This document shows, in pieces, positions 28,158 through 37,439 of a stretch of 51,539 bases of DNA. Origin of the DNA: Prochlorococcus sp. AG-679-P15. Lineage in GTDB: Bacteria > Cyanobacteriota > Cyanobacteriia > PCC-6307 > Cyanobiaceae. Below the pieces are notes generated by a model. The model saw only the letters and a list, made by a program, of their open reading frames with translations. It did not search any database and was not told where the DNA came from. Within the stretch, counting starts at the first letter, position 1; each line of letters starts with the position of its first letter. The DNA lies in NCBI GenBank assembly GCA_003210695.1, contig QCUW01000003.1:1-51539 (forward strand), written 5' to 3'. The position numbers and the translations under genes were made by a program.

Positions 28158-29232
28158 CCTCCCATTTGTTACTTCTAATACTTCTATTAGCAGATTCAAA
28201 AAAAGCTAATCCTTTTATAGCTGTCTCAATCCCAAATACATTTTCTTTCTCCTGATTATGTAAGATAAAGTTTTCAATTGAATTATAGTAATTTGCTAAA
28301 GCCTCTATAAAGCCAGATGGATGACCAGGTTTCATCCTTTCGCAATTTATCAAATCATTTGAAAAGAAATCTGAGCGCGTGAGAATTTGTCTTCCCTTTT
28401 CATTAGTTATTTCTAAATCCTCAGGGTAAGATTGTTTCCATGAAATTGTACCTTTTTCTCCTACTACTTCTAAATAGAGACCATTATCCTCTTTTAAATT
28501 AGCTTTCCCATGGATCATGGAGCCGATAGCATCTCTATCGGTACGAAATAAATAATGTGAGGTTTCTTTAACATGAAAATTTTTTGATAATCTTTGATTA
28601 CCAATTACATTTATTAATTTATGCCCAGTCACATATTCAATTAAATTATGTAAATGGGTTCCAAGATCTAGGTCAATATTAGGTATTAAACCTTCGCTCA
28701 ATCGCCAAGATTGAGGACCATTTTTTTCATTTGAAGATAATGATACTCTTTTCAAGAAGCTTCTTTGAGGCATTTTTGCATGTATCTCAGTAATATTTCC
28801 TATCTCATTATTTCCAATTATCTTTTTTGCTATTTTTACGATTGGATAACCAGTATAGTTATAAATAACGAATAAATTTTTTCCTTTTAATTTATCTCTT
28901 AATTCTAATGCCTCATCTAGAGAACAACATAAAGCTTTTTCACAAATAATATTTTTGTATAAATCTTTAGCAACAATAATATTAGAAAAATGATCTGGTG
29001 TCGGTGTAATAATTGATAGGCAATCAATATCTTTTCTAGAGGAAAGTTGTTTCATATCTGAAAAATTATTCATGCATTCTGGTTTCCATTCAATGAAAGA
29101 ATCTAAATTTTTTATTTCATTTCTGCTGAAAATCCCACTATCAATTTGATGTTTTCTATCAATTGATATTGCAGCTCTATGACACATTCCTGCTGGAGAT
29201 CCCTTACCTCCCCCTAAAATTGATATTCTCAT
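28141..29232 (-). CDS. Gfo/Idh/MocA family oxidoreductase
   Basis: A 363-residue NAD(P)-dependent dehydrogenase of the Gfo/Idh/MocA family, which oxidise or reduce sugars. The N-terminal Rossmann domain starts ILGGGKGSPAGMCHRAA, and the lysine/histidine catalytic region includes CEKALCCSLDEA (EKP-type motif with Ala) and DLGTHLHNLIEYVTG. It is convergent with the ACP gene (17-base overlap) and divergent from the radical SAM gene. Substrate unknown; a keto-sugar or hydroxy acid linked to the nonulosonic acid pathway is possible. Confidence 0.82.
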   Translation of the reverse strand: MRISILGGGKGSPAGMCHRAAISIDRKHQIDSGIFSRNEIKNLDSFIEWKPECMNNFSDMKQLSSRKDIDCLSIITPTPDHFSNIIVAKDLYKNIICEKALCCSLDEALELRDKLKGKNLFVIYNYTGYPIVKIAKKIIGNNEIGNITEIHAKMPQRSFLKRVSLSSNEKNGPQSWRLSEGLIPNIDLDLGTHLHNLIEYVTGHKLINVIGNQRLSKNFHVKETSHYLFRTDRDAIGSMIHGKANLKEDNGLYLEVVGEKGTISWKQSYPEDLEITNEKGRQILTRSDFFSNDLINCERMKPGHPSGFIEALANYYNSIENFILHNQEKENVFGIETAIKGLAFFESANRSIRSNKWEVIDSH

Positions 29233-29295
29233 TAACTTAATGTACTATTTCAATAGTATCTCAAATTAGTAAAGATTATCAAAACCTGTTTAAGT

Positions 29296-30591
29296 ATACA
29301 ATCAGCCGTTTACTTAGCACCAAATGAGATTAGAACTTGTTGTCAAAGATTTTTTAGGAATCAAACTTTATGTGGAGACGTAGTTCTCTTAAAGACAAAA
29401 GATATTAACTCTAATGCAATTTTAAAAGGCTTACTTGATGCGAAATCTAAATTAATCGCCAAAATTAATGATCCCAAAGATGATGACCCATGCACAGGTT
29501 GTCACTCTTTAATTGATTCAGACTCTAATTCACCAGAAGAAGAAGTTTTAATAAATCATATATCAATTGAAACCGATACTACATGTAACATGAGATGTGT
29601 ATATTGTAGTCCAACTTATTATGGCGGAGACAAATCTAATTATGATCCTGTTGCTCTAATTGAGGAGATGTACAAAAAAGGTGTTCTAGATAAATCAGTA
29701 GTCATCTATTGGGGTGGAGGGGAGCCTACAATTGGAGAAGACTTTGAAAATAGGCTAGAGAGACTAACTAAAATATTGAATATAAAATCAATTAGATTTT
29801 TTACAAACTCAACTAAAAAAAGTAAAGGAATATCTAAATGGCTTATAGAAGGTAGAGCACAACTAACAACCTCAATTGATGCTGGGATTGAATCAACATT
29901 TAGAAAAGTAAGAGGGCTTAATGGGATGCATAGGGTTTTATCTAATCTTGAGAATTACAAAAATCTCATTGATAACCCTCAGAAAATTACAATTAAATAT
30001 ATTTTTAATAATGATAATGCAAATGAGAATGATATTGATGGTTTTATAGAGAATATAAAAAAATACAATTTAACAGAACTTCCTTTGCAAATAAGCTTAG
30101 ACTTCAAAATTGAAAAGCCATCTATACATATCTATAAAACAGCGCTTTATTTATACGGTAATCACATTAAAGTTTCAAAAACGTTTAATGCTTTTTTTGA
30201 TGATCATTTTTTACATTCTATTTCTAGGATGTTAAAAAAAGGATTAAAAGATAAAACATATGATTCATTATTAGACTTGGATATTATTAAAAAAATTATT
30301 GCATTTGCTGAAAATTATGAATGGGTTATTTGGGGTACAGGATCTTTTGCTAAATATCTTTATTCAGAAAGTTTTATAAGTTCTATTAAAAAACCAATAG
30401 CTTTAATAAGTAGTGAACCTTTGAAAGAAGAAATTAAGGATATTCCGGTAAAAGATCCTTCTTATATTAAAAATAGCAAGAAAAAAATTTTTATATGTCT
30501 TGGATCTGTTAGTTATAGAAAACAAATTATTCAGAAAATAAAAGAATCAGATATTCCAGAAGATCAGATCGCTAATATTCCTTTCCTTTAA
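29296..30591 (+). CDS. radical SAM protein with C-terminal Rossmann-like domain; no orthodox start codon
   Basis: The frame is open from 29257 to 30591. The radical SAM cluster motif Cys-x3-Cys-x2-Cys is in TTCNMRCVYCS at about 29584-29607, upstream of the first in-frame ATG (29590). An N-terminal cysteine-rich part carries VYLAPNEIRTCCQRFF and DDDPCTGCHS. Yet no ATG, GTG or TTG lies in frame before the cluster, and the best position by length is an ATA at 29296. The C-terminal part has EWVIWGTGSFAKYLY, a nucleotide-binding-like loop. It may use a rare start, carry a lost start codon, or contain a sequencing error. Function unknown. Confidence 0.65.
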   Translation: MQSAVYLAPNEIRTCCQRFFRNQTLCGDVVLLKTKDINSNAILKGLLDAKSKLIAKINDPKDDDPCTGCHSLIDSDSNSPEEEVLINHISIETDTTCNMRCVYCSPTYYGGDKSNYDPVALIEEMYKKGVLDKSVVIYWGGGEPTIGEDFENRLERLTKILNIKSIRFFTNSTKKSKGISKWLIEGRAQLTTSIDAGIESTFRKVRGLNGMHRVLSNLENYKNLIDNPQKITIKYIFNNDNANENDIDGFIENIKKYNLTELPLQISLDFKIEKPSIHIYKTALYLYGNHIKVSKTFNAFFDDHFLHSISRMLKKGLKDKTYDSLLDLDIIKKIIAFAENYEWVIWGTGSFAKYLYSESFISSIKKPIALISSEPLKEEIKDIPVKDPSYIKNSKKKIFICLGSVSYRKQIIQKIKESDIPEDQIANIPFL

Positions 30592-30599
30592 TAAGATAT

Positions 30600-31535
30600 T
30601 TAATTTTTCTGTAGTAATTTTTTAATCAAGATTTCCCTTTTTGAAAGATTATATTTTTTTAATCTCAAATAAAAAAGATTCCAGTATGAACAAACTTCCT
30701 CAAAAACAAGAGTCAGTTCTTGATGCGTTTTGATATCGTGTTTGGCATCCAGTATATTTTCTGCAAGCATTCCTCCAAAAGCAATCATCCTATGTTTTAT
30801 TGATATCTGCACTTTTTCATCTCCTAAGAATTGGTTACTTAGGTAAATAATTTGTCGCAAATATTCTTTTAAATTTAAAATATCTTTATTTTTTGAGGTA
30901 ATACTTTTTCCATGTATCCTTTTTTTGTATGCCATAAGATTTACAAAATCTTTTGAACTTGCATATCTCAAGGTCATATATCTAAAAAAAATATCTTCAT
31001 AAATTCCTTCAGGAAATTTAATGCACCTTTCTTTTATCAATTTCTTTTTATAAATCTGAAAAAGAACCTCATCTCTTAATTCACCTTTTAGTAATAAATC
31101 TGAAGGATCTGATAGGTTATAATCTTTAAATTCATTTTGTCGATTCTTAATTGATATTTTTTCCCCAAAAGTCTCATAATCAAACTCTAATAAATCATTA
31201 TTACTGTGAATTAATTTATTAAAAACTTTAAAAAAATTTGATGCAACTATCTGATCATCTGAGTCTAAAAAAGAAATATAATCTCCAAGTGCTTTTTCAA
31301 TCCCTATATTTCTAGAGATACCTGGTCCAGATTTTCCTAAATTATTATTCAAACATTTTACATATCCTAAATTAAAAAACTTTGATTCTACTGCAGTAAC
31401 GCCATTATCTATTATTATTAAAATTTCTAATTCAATTTTATAATCTAATAATTTAATGACGCTCTCTATTGCTTCATCTAAATATTCTTTGCATTTTCCA
31501 ACAGGAATAATGAATGTAATAAGAGGTTTATTCAT
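30600..31535 (-). CDS. glycosyltransferase family 2
   Basis: A 311-residue GT-A fold enzyme. It opens with FIIPVGKCKEYLDEAIESV and has the donor-binding SFLDSDDQIV, with Asp91-Ser-Asp93-Asp94 as the DXD-type metal site. GKSGPGISRNIGIEKA is also standard GT2 sequence. It ends eight bases from the radical SAM stop (convergent) and lies upstream of pseI/pseG on the same strand as pseF. It may transfer pseudaminic acid or another island sugar; the donor is not predictable. Confidence 0.88.
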   Translation of the reverse strand: MNKPLITFIIPVGKCKEYLDEAIESVIKLLDYKIELEILIIIDNGVTAVESKFFNLGYVKCLNNNLGKSGPGISRNIGIEKALGDYISFLDSDDQIVASNFFKVFNKLIHSNNDLLEFDYETFGEKISIKNRQNEFKDYNLSDPSDLLLKGELRDEVLFQIYKKKLIKERCIKFPEGIYEDIFFRYMTLRYASSKDFVNLMAYKKRIHGKSITSKNKDILNLKEYLRQIIYLSNQFLGDEKVQISIKHRMIAFGGMLAENILDAKHDIKTHQELTLVFEEVCSYWNLFYLRLKKYNLSKREILIKKLLQKN

Positions 31536-31571
31536 CTAAAAAAGTCTTCCAAATATCATCAAAAAAATTTT

Positions 31572-32270
31572 TTACTCTTTCAAACTATAAAGTGCTTCAG
31601 CAAAATCCCAATCTTCCTCTGTATCTATATCTATAGCCTTATCTCTTGATAATTGATATCCAATATATCCTTTATCCTTTACTTCTTTATCTGACTCTAA
31701 AATAAATCTACTAGGATAGATAACAAATGTTCCTGAGTCATAATAACTTTTTGGTAAATCTTGAGATCTAATTTTTGTTTTATCTTCAAACCTTGGATGA
31801 ATAAAGTTATTTTTATCTTTCAGAAATGACCACTCAATAGGGACGGGATATTCCGCAATAGCTAAAAGAGGTTTAATCGAATTAATATTCTGTGCACTAT
31901 AAGTTTTTGAAGCAGAAATTAAATCATTCTTATCAATTAATGGAGAACATGCCATTAATAGCCAAACTTCATCGAATTGATATCCCTTTGATTTATAAGT
32001 ATTCAAGACAAATGATAGGACCGGCATCAGAGGGGTAAAGTCATCAGACAAAGTTTGTGGTCTCATAAAATCTATAGATAATCCATTATTCTCAACAACT
32101 TCTTTAATTAAATTACATTCTGTAGAAACGTGGATTTTATTGAATAATTTACTTTCTCTAGCTGTATTGATTATGTAATTAATAATTGGTTCTCCACAAA
32201 AATTTTTTATATTTTTATTTTTAATTCTTTTTGAGCCACCTCTGGCAGGAATAATTGCTAATCTTTTCAT
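31572..32270 (-). CDS. pseF: pseudaminic acid cytidylyltransferase PseF
   Basis: PseF activates pseudaminic acid with CTP to give CMP-pseudaminic acid, the donor for transfer. The CTP-binding motif is IIPARGGSKRIKNKNIKNF (residues 6-24). Downstream motifs FMRPQTLSDDFTPLMPVL and WLLMACSPL match the family. The 232-residue length is typical. Assignment to PseF rather than NeuA rests on the linked pseB/pseC/pseI genes. Confidence 0.9.
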   Translation of the reverse strand: MKRLAIIPARGGSKRIKNKNIKNFCGEPIINYIINTARESKLFNKIHVSTECNLIKEVVENNGLSIDFMRPQTLSDDFTPLMPVLSFVLNTYKSKGYQFDEVWLLMACSPLIDKNDLISASKTYSAQNINSIKPLLAIAEYPVPIEWSFLKDKNNFIHPRFEDKTKIRSQDLPKSYYDSGTFVIYPSRFILESDKEVKDKGYIGYQLSRDKAIDIDTEEDWDFAEALYSLKE

Positions 32271-32294
32271 GCTTAAATTAATTAAATTTAAATA

Positions 32295-33599
32295 TTAATT
32301 GAGCCTTTTAAATTTATTATGGCAAACTTCAGTTTCTAGTAGATTATCTATATTTCTTCCTCGCTCGCACTCTCCAATAATTTTAAAGATGTTTTTAAGT
32401 TTTTCATTATATTCCTCAAAAATTTTTTCATTATGAGCCATTGAAATAAAAACTATATTAGAAGATAAATATCCTTCCTTTAACATCTCTTGTGTGATAA
32501 AAGTTTTATATTTTAAAAAATCTTTTGAATTTATAATGAATTGTGGAATAGGTTTAATTCCTCCAATACTAATTGATAAGTTATTTTCAATAGCAAGATC
32601 CCTCCAAACTGACCTTACTTTATCCCCTAGAGCTGAAACATATTCCCAACTTTTTAACTTTTTCATAACTTCAAGTGTTTTTAGTGCTGCAGTTGGCCCT
32701 ATTCTTTCTGTCCAAAAAGTACTACTTATAAATGTTTTCTGAGCAGCTTGCATAAACTTCTTTTTACCAATTACTGATGTAATTGCATACCCATTACCTA
32801 AAGCTTTTCCGAACATACATATGTCAGGACTTACATTGTGTTTTAAATGTATACCGCCTAAAGTCTCTCTAAAACCAGATGTACACTCATCAAATATAAG
32901 TATGATATTTTTCTTATCGCATAAATCTCTGACTTTTCCTAAAAAATCATTCTCTGGAGGGTTACTTCTTTCTACTTCCATCTTGATTGCAGCAAGATCA
33001 TTATTTTCAACTATTTTTAAAAGTTGTTGAAAATTATTAAATTGAAAAGGAAATGTTGTGCCACTTAAATTTTTCGGAACTCCAATTGGATCTAAACCAG
33101 GTAATAGATGCTCTGATAAATTTGAATCGTTTTGTAGATTTGTAGCTAGATACCAATCATGCCATCCATGATATCCACAAATAGCGATTTTATCTTTACC
33201 AGATGAAGCTCGAGCAATTCTAATTGCAATTGCATTTGCTTCACCTCCAGATCTTGCAAATCTAGCCATTTCTGCCCATGGATGTATTTCTATAAGTTTT
33301 TCAGCAAGGAAAACTTCCTCAGGGCAATTTAATGTACTCATGTTCCCTAAATTTATTGTTCTTCTTACAGCTTCATCAACTTCTTCATTTCCATAACCCA
33401 ATAAATTTGTGCCAATACCCATAATACTCATATCAATTAATTCTCTTCCATCTAAATCCCAAACAGAACATCCTTTTGCCTTGGAAAAATAGGAGGGCCA
33501 TTTGTCTGGAAGAAACATTTCTGGTCTTTTTGAGAGAAGCATGTTCCCACCGGGAATTATTTCCTTTGCTTTATTCCATAATTTTTGGCCAGAACTCAT
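32295..33599 (-). CDS. class III aminotransferase, glutamate-1-semialdehyde aminomutase-like
   Basis: A 434-residue PLP-dependent class III aminotransferase resembling HemL. The PLP lysine is Lys265 in MFGKALGNGYA, and the PLP-pyridine Asp237 is in FDECTSGFRE. It lies 24 bases upstream of pseF on the same strand. HemL-like proteins are frequent in nonulosonic-acid gene clusters, where they probably aminate a sugar or side-chain precursor. It is not the essential housekeeping HemL, judging by context. Substrate unknown. Confidence 0.82.
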   Translation of the reverse strand: MSSGQKLWNKAKEIIPGGNMLLSKRPEMFLPDKWPSYFSKAKGCSVWDLDGRELIDMSIMGIGTNLLGYGNEEVDEAVRRTINLGNMSTLNCPEEVFLAEKLIEIHPWAEMARFARSGGEANAIAIRIARASSGKDKIAICGYHGWHDWYLATNLQNDSNLSEHLLPGLDPIGVPKNLSGTTFPFQFNNFQQLLKIVENNDLAAIKMEVERSNPPENDFLGKVRDLCDKKNIILIFDECTSGFRETLGGIHLKHNVSPDICMFGKALGNGYAITSVIGKKKFMQAAQKTFISSTFWTERIGPTAALKTLEVMKKLKSWEYVSALGDKVRSVWRDLAIENNLSISIGGIKPIPQFIINSKDFLKYKTFITQEMLKEGYLSSNIVFISMAHNEKIFEEYNEKLKNIFKIIGECERGRNIDNLLETEVCHNKFKRLN

Positions 33600-33617
33600 T
33601 AATTTTTGCTAATTCTT

Positions 33618-33623
33618 AATATA
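33618..33623 (-). promoter_or_regulatory. candidate -10 box for the aminotransferase-pseF run
   Basis: TATATT on the minus strand, about 19 bases before the ATG of the class III aminotransferase at 33599. It lies in the 137-base divergent region with the aldo/keto reductase. A consensus match only. Confidence 0.25.
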
Positions 33624-33720
33624 GAATAGTTCTTAATTAATTAAATTTGTAAGCAGTATTTTGAAAACTATAAAATAAAAAGAAATTAAAAATTTTAAAT
33701 AATGAATCCTCAAAAACATT

Positions 33721-33726
33721 TATAAT
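33721..33726 (+). promoter_or_regulatory. candidate -10 box for the aldo/keto reductase-pseB run
   Basis: A perfect TATAAT ends ten bases before the ATG at 33737. That spacing would give a nearly leaderless mRNA. The surrounding DNA is very AT-rich, so chance occurrence is likely enough to keep confidence low. Confidence 0.25.
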
Positions 33727-33736
33727 TTAATTTCAT

Positions 33737-34606
33737 ATGCAATCAGAAAAATTAAAAAAAATTATTATAGGTACTGCACAATTTGGAATGAACTATGGAG
33801 TTTCAAATACAACAGGCATCCCTAATCAAACGGAATTGAAAAATATTATTAATTACTGTCTGGAAAACAATATTAATTATTTAGATACTGCTGCCTCTTA
33901 TGGTAATTCTGAAATAACATTAGGAAAAACAGGAGTAAAAGATTTTAAAATAATAACTAAAATTCAAGTTAATAAAAACTGCGACTTCCAAAGCCTGTTA
34001 TCCACTTTGAAAGATAGTTGTGAAAAATTGAAAGTTAATAAACTAGAGGGATTACTTTTACATTCATATATTTCTTCAAAAAATGACGATCATTTTTTTT
34101 CACTCTTAGAAGAAATTAAGAATACTAAATTAGTAAATAAAATTGGTTTATCAATTTATAATGCTGAAGATATGATTAAAATTCATAAAAAATTCTCAGT
34201 AGATATTTTTCAAATACCGCTAAATATTCTTAACAGAGGTTATTTTTTAGACGAAGTTTTAGATGATGTTAGATCGAGCGGTGCAGAGATTCATATAAGA
34301 TCTATTTTCCTACAAGGTTTATTATTGATGGATAAAAATGTTAGACCTTCATACTTTAAAAAGTGGGAAAAATTATTCCATGAGTGGGATTTATGGTTAG
34401 AGGAGCAGGGACTATCGTCACTTGAAGCATGTTTATCTTTTGCTTTATATTCCAAAAATGTTGATAAGGTTTTAATAGGTATTGATTCATTAAAACAATT
34501 AAAAGAAATAGTTAAAAAATTTAAGAATCTTAAAAAGATTAAGTTCCCAAAAGCATTTATTTCTCAAGATAACAATTTGATCAATCCCGCTAATTGGAAA
34601 TTTTGA
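33737..34606 (+). CDS. aldo/keto reductase
   Basis: A 289-residue member of the aldo/keto reductase superfamily, with the NADPH-dependent barrel fold. The catalytic tetrad appears intact: Asp50 and Tyr55 in YLDTAASYGNSE, Lys75 in IITKIQ, and His109 in GLLLHSY. It is divergent from the aminotransferase and upstream of pseB. Reductases of this family are often linked to pseudaminic or legionaminic acid loci, but the reaction has not been assigned here. Confidence 0.85.
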   Translation: MQSEKLKKIIIGTAQFGMNYGVSNTTGIPNQTELKNIINYCLENNINYLDTAASYGNSEITLGKTGVKDFKIITKIQVNKNCDFQSLLSTLKDSCEKLKVNKLEGLLLHSYISSKNDDHFFSLLEEIKNTKLVNKIGLSIYNAEDMIKIHKKFSVDIFQIPLNILNRGYFLDEVLDDVRSSGAEIHIRSIFLQGLLLMDKNVRPSYFKKWEKLFHEWDLWLEEQGLSSLEACLSFALYSKNVDKVLIGIDSLKQLKEIVKKFKNLKKIKFPKAFISQDNNLINPANWKF

Positions 34607-34809
34607 TTAGATTTTAAAAATCATAAATAAGAAATTTAATTATGTTTTTTAACAAATAACTTTTAGATTGTCTCAAAAATTTAAATTTCTTAATTAATTA
34701 TCTTCTAATAAAGGACATTTTAGAGCAGTTTAGAAAATGTTTAATTTCTCTATGTAGTATCATATCAAGGGTATTAAATATAGGTTTTTTAAAAACATAT
34801 AGTTTATAA

Positions 34810-35832
34810 ATGAATTTAGAAGAAATTACTAATTTATTAATAACTGGTGGTACTGGTAGCTTTGGTAGGGCTTTTGTTCCAGAAGCGTTAAAGCGATTAC
34901 CAAATTTGAAGAGATTAGTAATTTTCAGTAGAGATGAGTTAAAGCAATTCAATTTACAACAAAAATACCCATCTGATAAATATCCACAACTAAGATTTAT
35001 ACTTGGTGATGTAAGGGATCAAAATAGTTTAAGAAGAGCTTTTGAAGGAATCGATTCAGTAATCCATGCGGCAGCGTTTAAACAAGTCCCAGCTGCGGAA
35101 TATAACCCAATAGAATTTATTAAGACTAATATTCTAGGCTCAGAGAATATAGTAGAAGCATCTTTAAGTTCATCTGTTAAGCAAGTCATAGCTCTTAGTA
35201 GTGACAAAGCAAGTTCCCCTATAAATCTTTATGGGGCAACAAAATTATGTTCAGATAAATTATTTATTGCCGCAAATAATATCAAAGGTAAAAAAAACAA
35301 GCATTTTTCAGTTGTAAGATATGGCAACGTTTTGGGCTCAAGAGGTTCAGTAATACCTTTTTTCATAGAAAAGGCAAAAACCGGATTAATTCCCATAACT
35401 TCTAGAGAGATGACTAGGTTTAACATTACATTAAATGATGCAGTTAATATGGTTTTTTGGTGTATGAAGAATTCCTGTGGGGGAGAGTTATTTATTCCTA
35501 AGATACCTAGTTATAGAATAACTGATTTAGCAGAGGCAATAGGACCTTCTTGCAAAAAGGAAATAATAGGAATACGTCCTGGTGAAAAAATTCATGAAGA
35601 GATGATATCAATGGCAGATGCTATTAATACAATAGATTTAGGAAAATACTATGCAATTTTGCCATCTGGATGTACTTTAAATAAGAATACGATAGAGGAA
35701 AATTGGGGTAAATTTAAATTTCTCGAAAAAGATTTTACTTATAACTCACAAAACAATTCCGATTTTCTAGATATTGATCAAATTAGATCATTAATTAAAA
35801 AACATTATTTAAGTTCTTTTGTTCCAAAGTAA
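34810..35832 (+). CDS. pseB: UDP-N-acetylglucosamine 4,6-dehydratase (inverting) PseB
   Basis: PseB converts UDP-GlcNAc to the C5-inverted 4-keto-6-deoxy sugar, the first committed step to pseudaminic acid. The 340-residue protein has the NAD loop ITGGTGSFG and the diagnostic SSDKASSPINLYGATK block, with Asp132, Lys133, Tyr141 and Lys145. These are the same positions used in the Helicobacter enzyme FlaA1. The upstream gap of 203 bases leaves room for its own promoter. It is followed by pseC after 265 bases. Confidence 0.95.
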   Translation: MNLEEITNLLITGGTGSFGRAFVPEALKRLPNLKRLVIFSRDELKQFNLQQKYPSDKYPQLRFILGDVRDQNSLRRAFEGIDSVIHAAAFKQVPAAEYNPIEFIKTNILGSENIVEASLSSSVKQVIALSSDKASSPINLYGATKLCSDKLFIAANNIKGKKNKHFSVVRYGNVLGSRGSVIPFFIEKAKTGLIPITSREMTRFNITLNDAVNMVFWCMKNSCGGELFIPKIPSYRITDLAEAIGPSCKKEIIGIRPGEKIHEEMISMADAINTIDLGKYYAILPSGCTLNKNTIEENWGKFKFLEKDFTYNSQNNSDFLDIDQIRSLIKKHYLSSFVPK

Positions 35833-36097
35833 AATCAACTAATAAATTTTAAGAAATTTAATTATTATTTTTTTCGCTTTGGTAAATTAAAATATTGGTA
35901 TATATGTGTCTAATGGAAGAATTCCGGTTTAATTGCAATAAAAAATTAATTTGAAGAACAATTTTAATTTAATAAACTTTTTACTCTAAAATCTTAATGA
36001 ATGCTATTGAAAATTAATATTTTATATAAATAACTGGCAAATTTTAAAATCAATCATAATTTTATTTTATATAATTAGGTTTATACTTAGAAACGCA

Positions 36098-37282
36098 TTG
36101 GAAAAGAATTTTTTGCCATATAGTAGACAAGATATTAGCGAAGAGGATATTCAAAGTGTCAATAATGTTCTTAGAAGTGAGTTCCTTACCCAAGGTAATG
36201 TACATAAAGAATTTGAAAACGCTATAGCTGCAAAAGTTAAAAGTAAATATTGCGTCTCTTTTAATAGTGCCACAAGTGCTCTTCACATTGCTTGCTTAGC
36301 GTTAGGATTAAGAAAAGGTGATATTCTTTGGACTACCCCTACAACTTTTGTTGCCTCAGCAAATTGTGCAATTTATTGCGGCGCAGAAATTGATTTTGTA
36401 GATATTGACTTAAAAACAGGTCTTATGTCTGTTGAACTTTTAGAGGCAAAACTTTGTGAAGCATCCAAAATTGGTAAATTACCTAAAATAATAATTCCAG
36501 TACATTTAGCTGGATCTAGTTGTGACATGCCAAGTATCAATAATTTATCTAAAAAATATGGTTTCCGAATTATTGAAGATGCAAGTCATGCAATTGGAGG
36601 ATTATGTAATGGGTTTAGTGTTGGATCCTGTGCATATAGTGATATTACTGTTTTCAGTTTGCATCCAGTAAAAATTATAACTAGTGCTGAAGGAGGTCTC
36701 GCTACTACGAATTCAAAATCCATATCTGATTTAATGAGAACTTTATCTAATCATGGAATCATAAAAGATAAAAATAACTTTGTAGGTGATAATTTTGAAT
36801 CTTGGAGATATGAGCAACAATCATTAGGATTTAATTACAGATTGAGTGACGTGCATGCCGCTTTAGGTATTAGTCAGTTAGAAAGATTAGATTTTTTTAT
36901 AAAAAAAAGAAATGAAATTGCGAATACTTATAAAAAAGAACTAAATCATCTTCCACTAAAGTTTTTACAACCTTATGATTTCGTTAAATCTACATATCAT
37001 TTGTTCATAGTTAAATTAGATAAAAGTAATAAAGAAATTCATGAAAATATTTTTAATTATTTGAGATCCAAAGGTATTGGAGTTCAGTTACATTATTTAC
37101 CTGTTCATTTACAACCATTTTATTTAAATATGGGCTTCTCAAAAGGGTTATTTCCAAATTCTGAGAATTATGCAATATCATCTTTTTCTCTTCCTATTTT
37201 TACTTCAATTACGAATGAAGATATTAGAAGAGTAGTTTATGAAATGAGTAATGCTTTAAAGTTCAAAAATAATATTTATTAA
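36098..37282 (+). CDS. pseC: UDP-4-amino-4,6-dideoxy-L-altrosamine transaminase PseC
   Basis: PseC is a PLP-dependent aminotransferase that adds the C4 amino group to the PseB product. The 394-residue DegT/DnrJ/EryC1-type protein has the internal-aldimine lysine Lys192 in SLHPVKIITSAEGG, and TTPTTFVASANCAIYCGA in the cofactor site. The start is TTG at 36098, the only good initiation codon before the conserved MEKNFLPYSRQ. The gap to pseB is unusually long for consecutive pathway genes. Confidence 0.93.
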   Translation: MEKNFLPYSRQDISEEDIQSVNNVLRSEFLTQGNVHKEFENAIAAKVKSKYCVSFNSATSALHIACLALGLRKGDILWTTPTTFVASANCAIYCGAEIDFVDIDLKTGLMSVELLEAKLCEASKIGKLPKIIIPVHLAGSSCDMPSINNLSKKYGFRIIEDASHAIGGLCNGFSVGSCAYSDITVFSLHPVKIITSAEGGLATTNSKSISDLMRTLSNHGIIKDKNNFVGDNFESWRYEQQSLGFNYRLSDVHAALGISQLERLDFFIKKRNEIANTYKKELNHLPLKFLQPYDFVKSTYHLFIVKLDKSNKEIHENIFNYLRSKGIGVQLHYLPVHLQPFYLNMGFSKGLFPNSENYAISSFSLPIFTSITNEDIRRVVYEMSNALKFKNNIY

Positions 37283-37319
37283 ATAAATTAAATATGCAAT
37301 ATAGTTTAAGTAAGAATAT

Positions 37320-37439
37320 ATGTTTATTTTTAGCTATGGCCAGCTTAGAAGATTGAAACGCAGCTTGTTATCTGTACAAGAAAGAATAGCTAAAGAGATA
37401 GAAGCAAAGATTTAATCAGTTCCAGAATTAAGGGCTTAA
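37320..37439 (+). pseudogene. tiny ORF broken by an in-frame stop
   Basis: An ATG at 37320 opens a basic frame reading MFIFSYGQLRRLKRSLLSVQ and on to EAKI, then a TAA at 37413. The same frame continues for seven codons (SVPELRA) to a second stop. A single C-to-T change (CAA to TAA) would explain the first stop, so this looks like a small gene with a nonsense mutation. It could instead be a real 31-residue protein, or chance. No family recognised. Confidence 0.3.

Noticed and set aside
34698-34952. 84-codon minus-strand frame overlapping pseB start
   Set aside because: Overlaps the intact NAD-binding region of pseB and lacks any recognisable motif.
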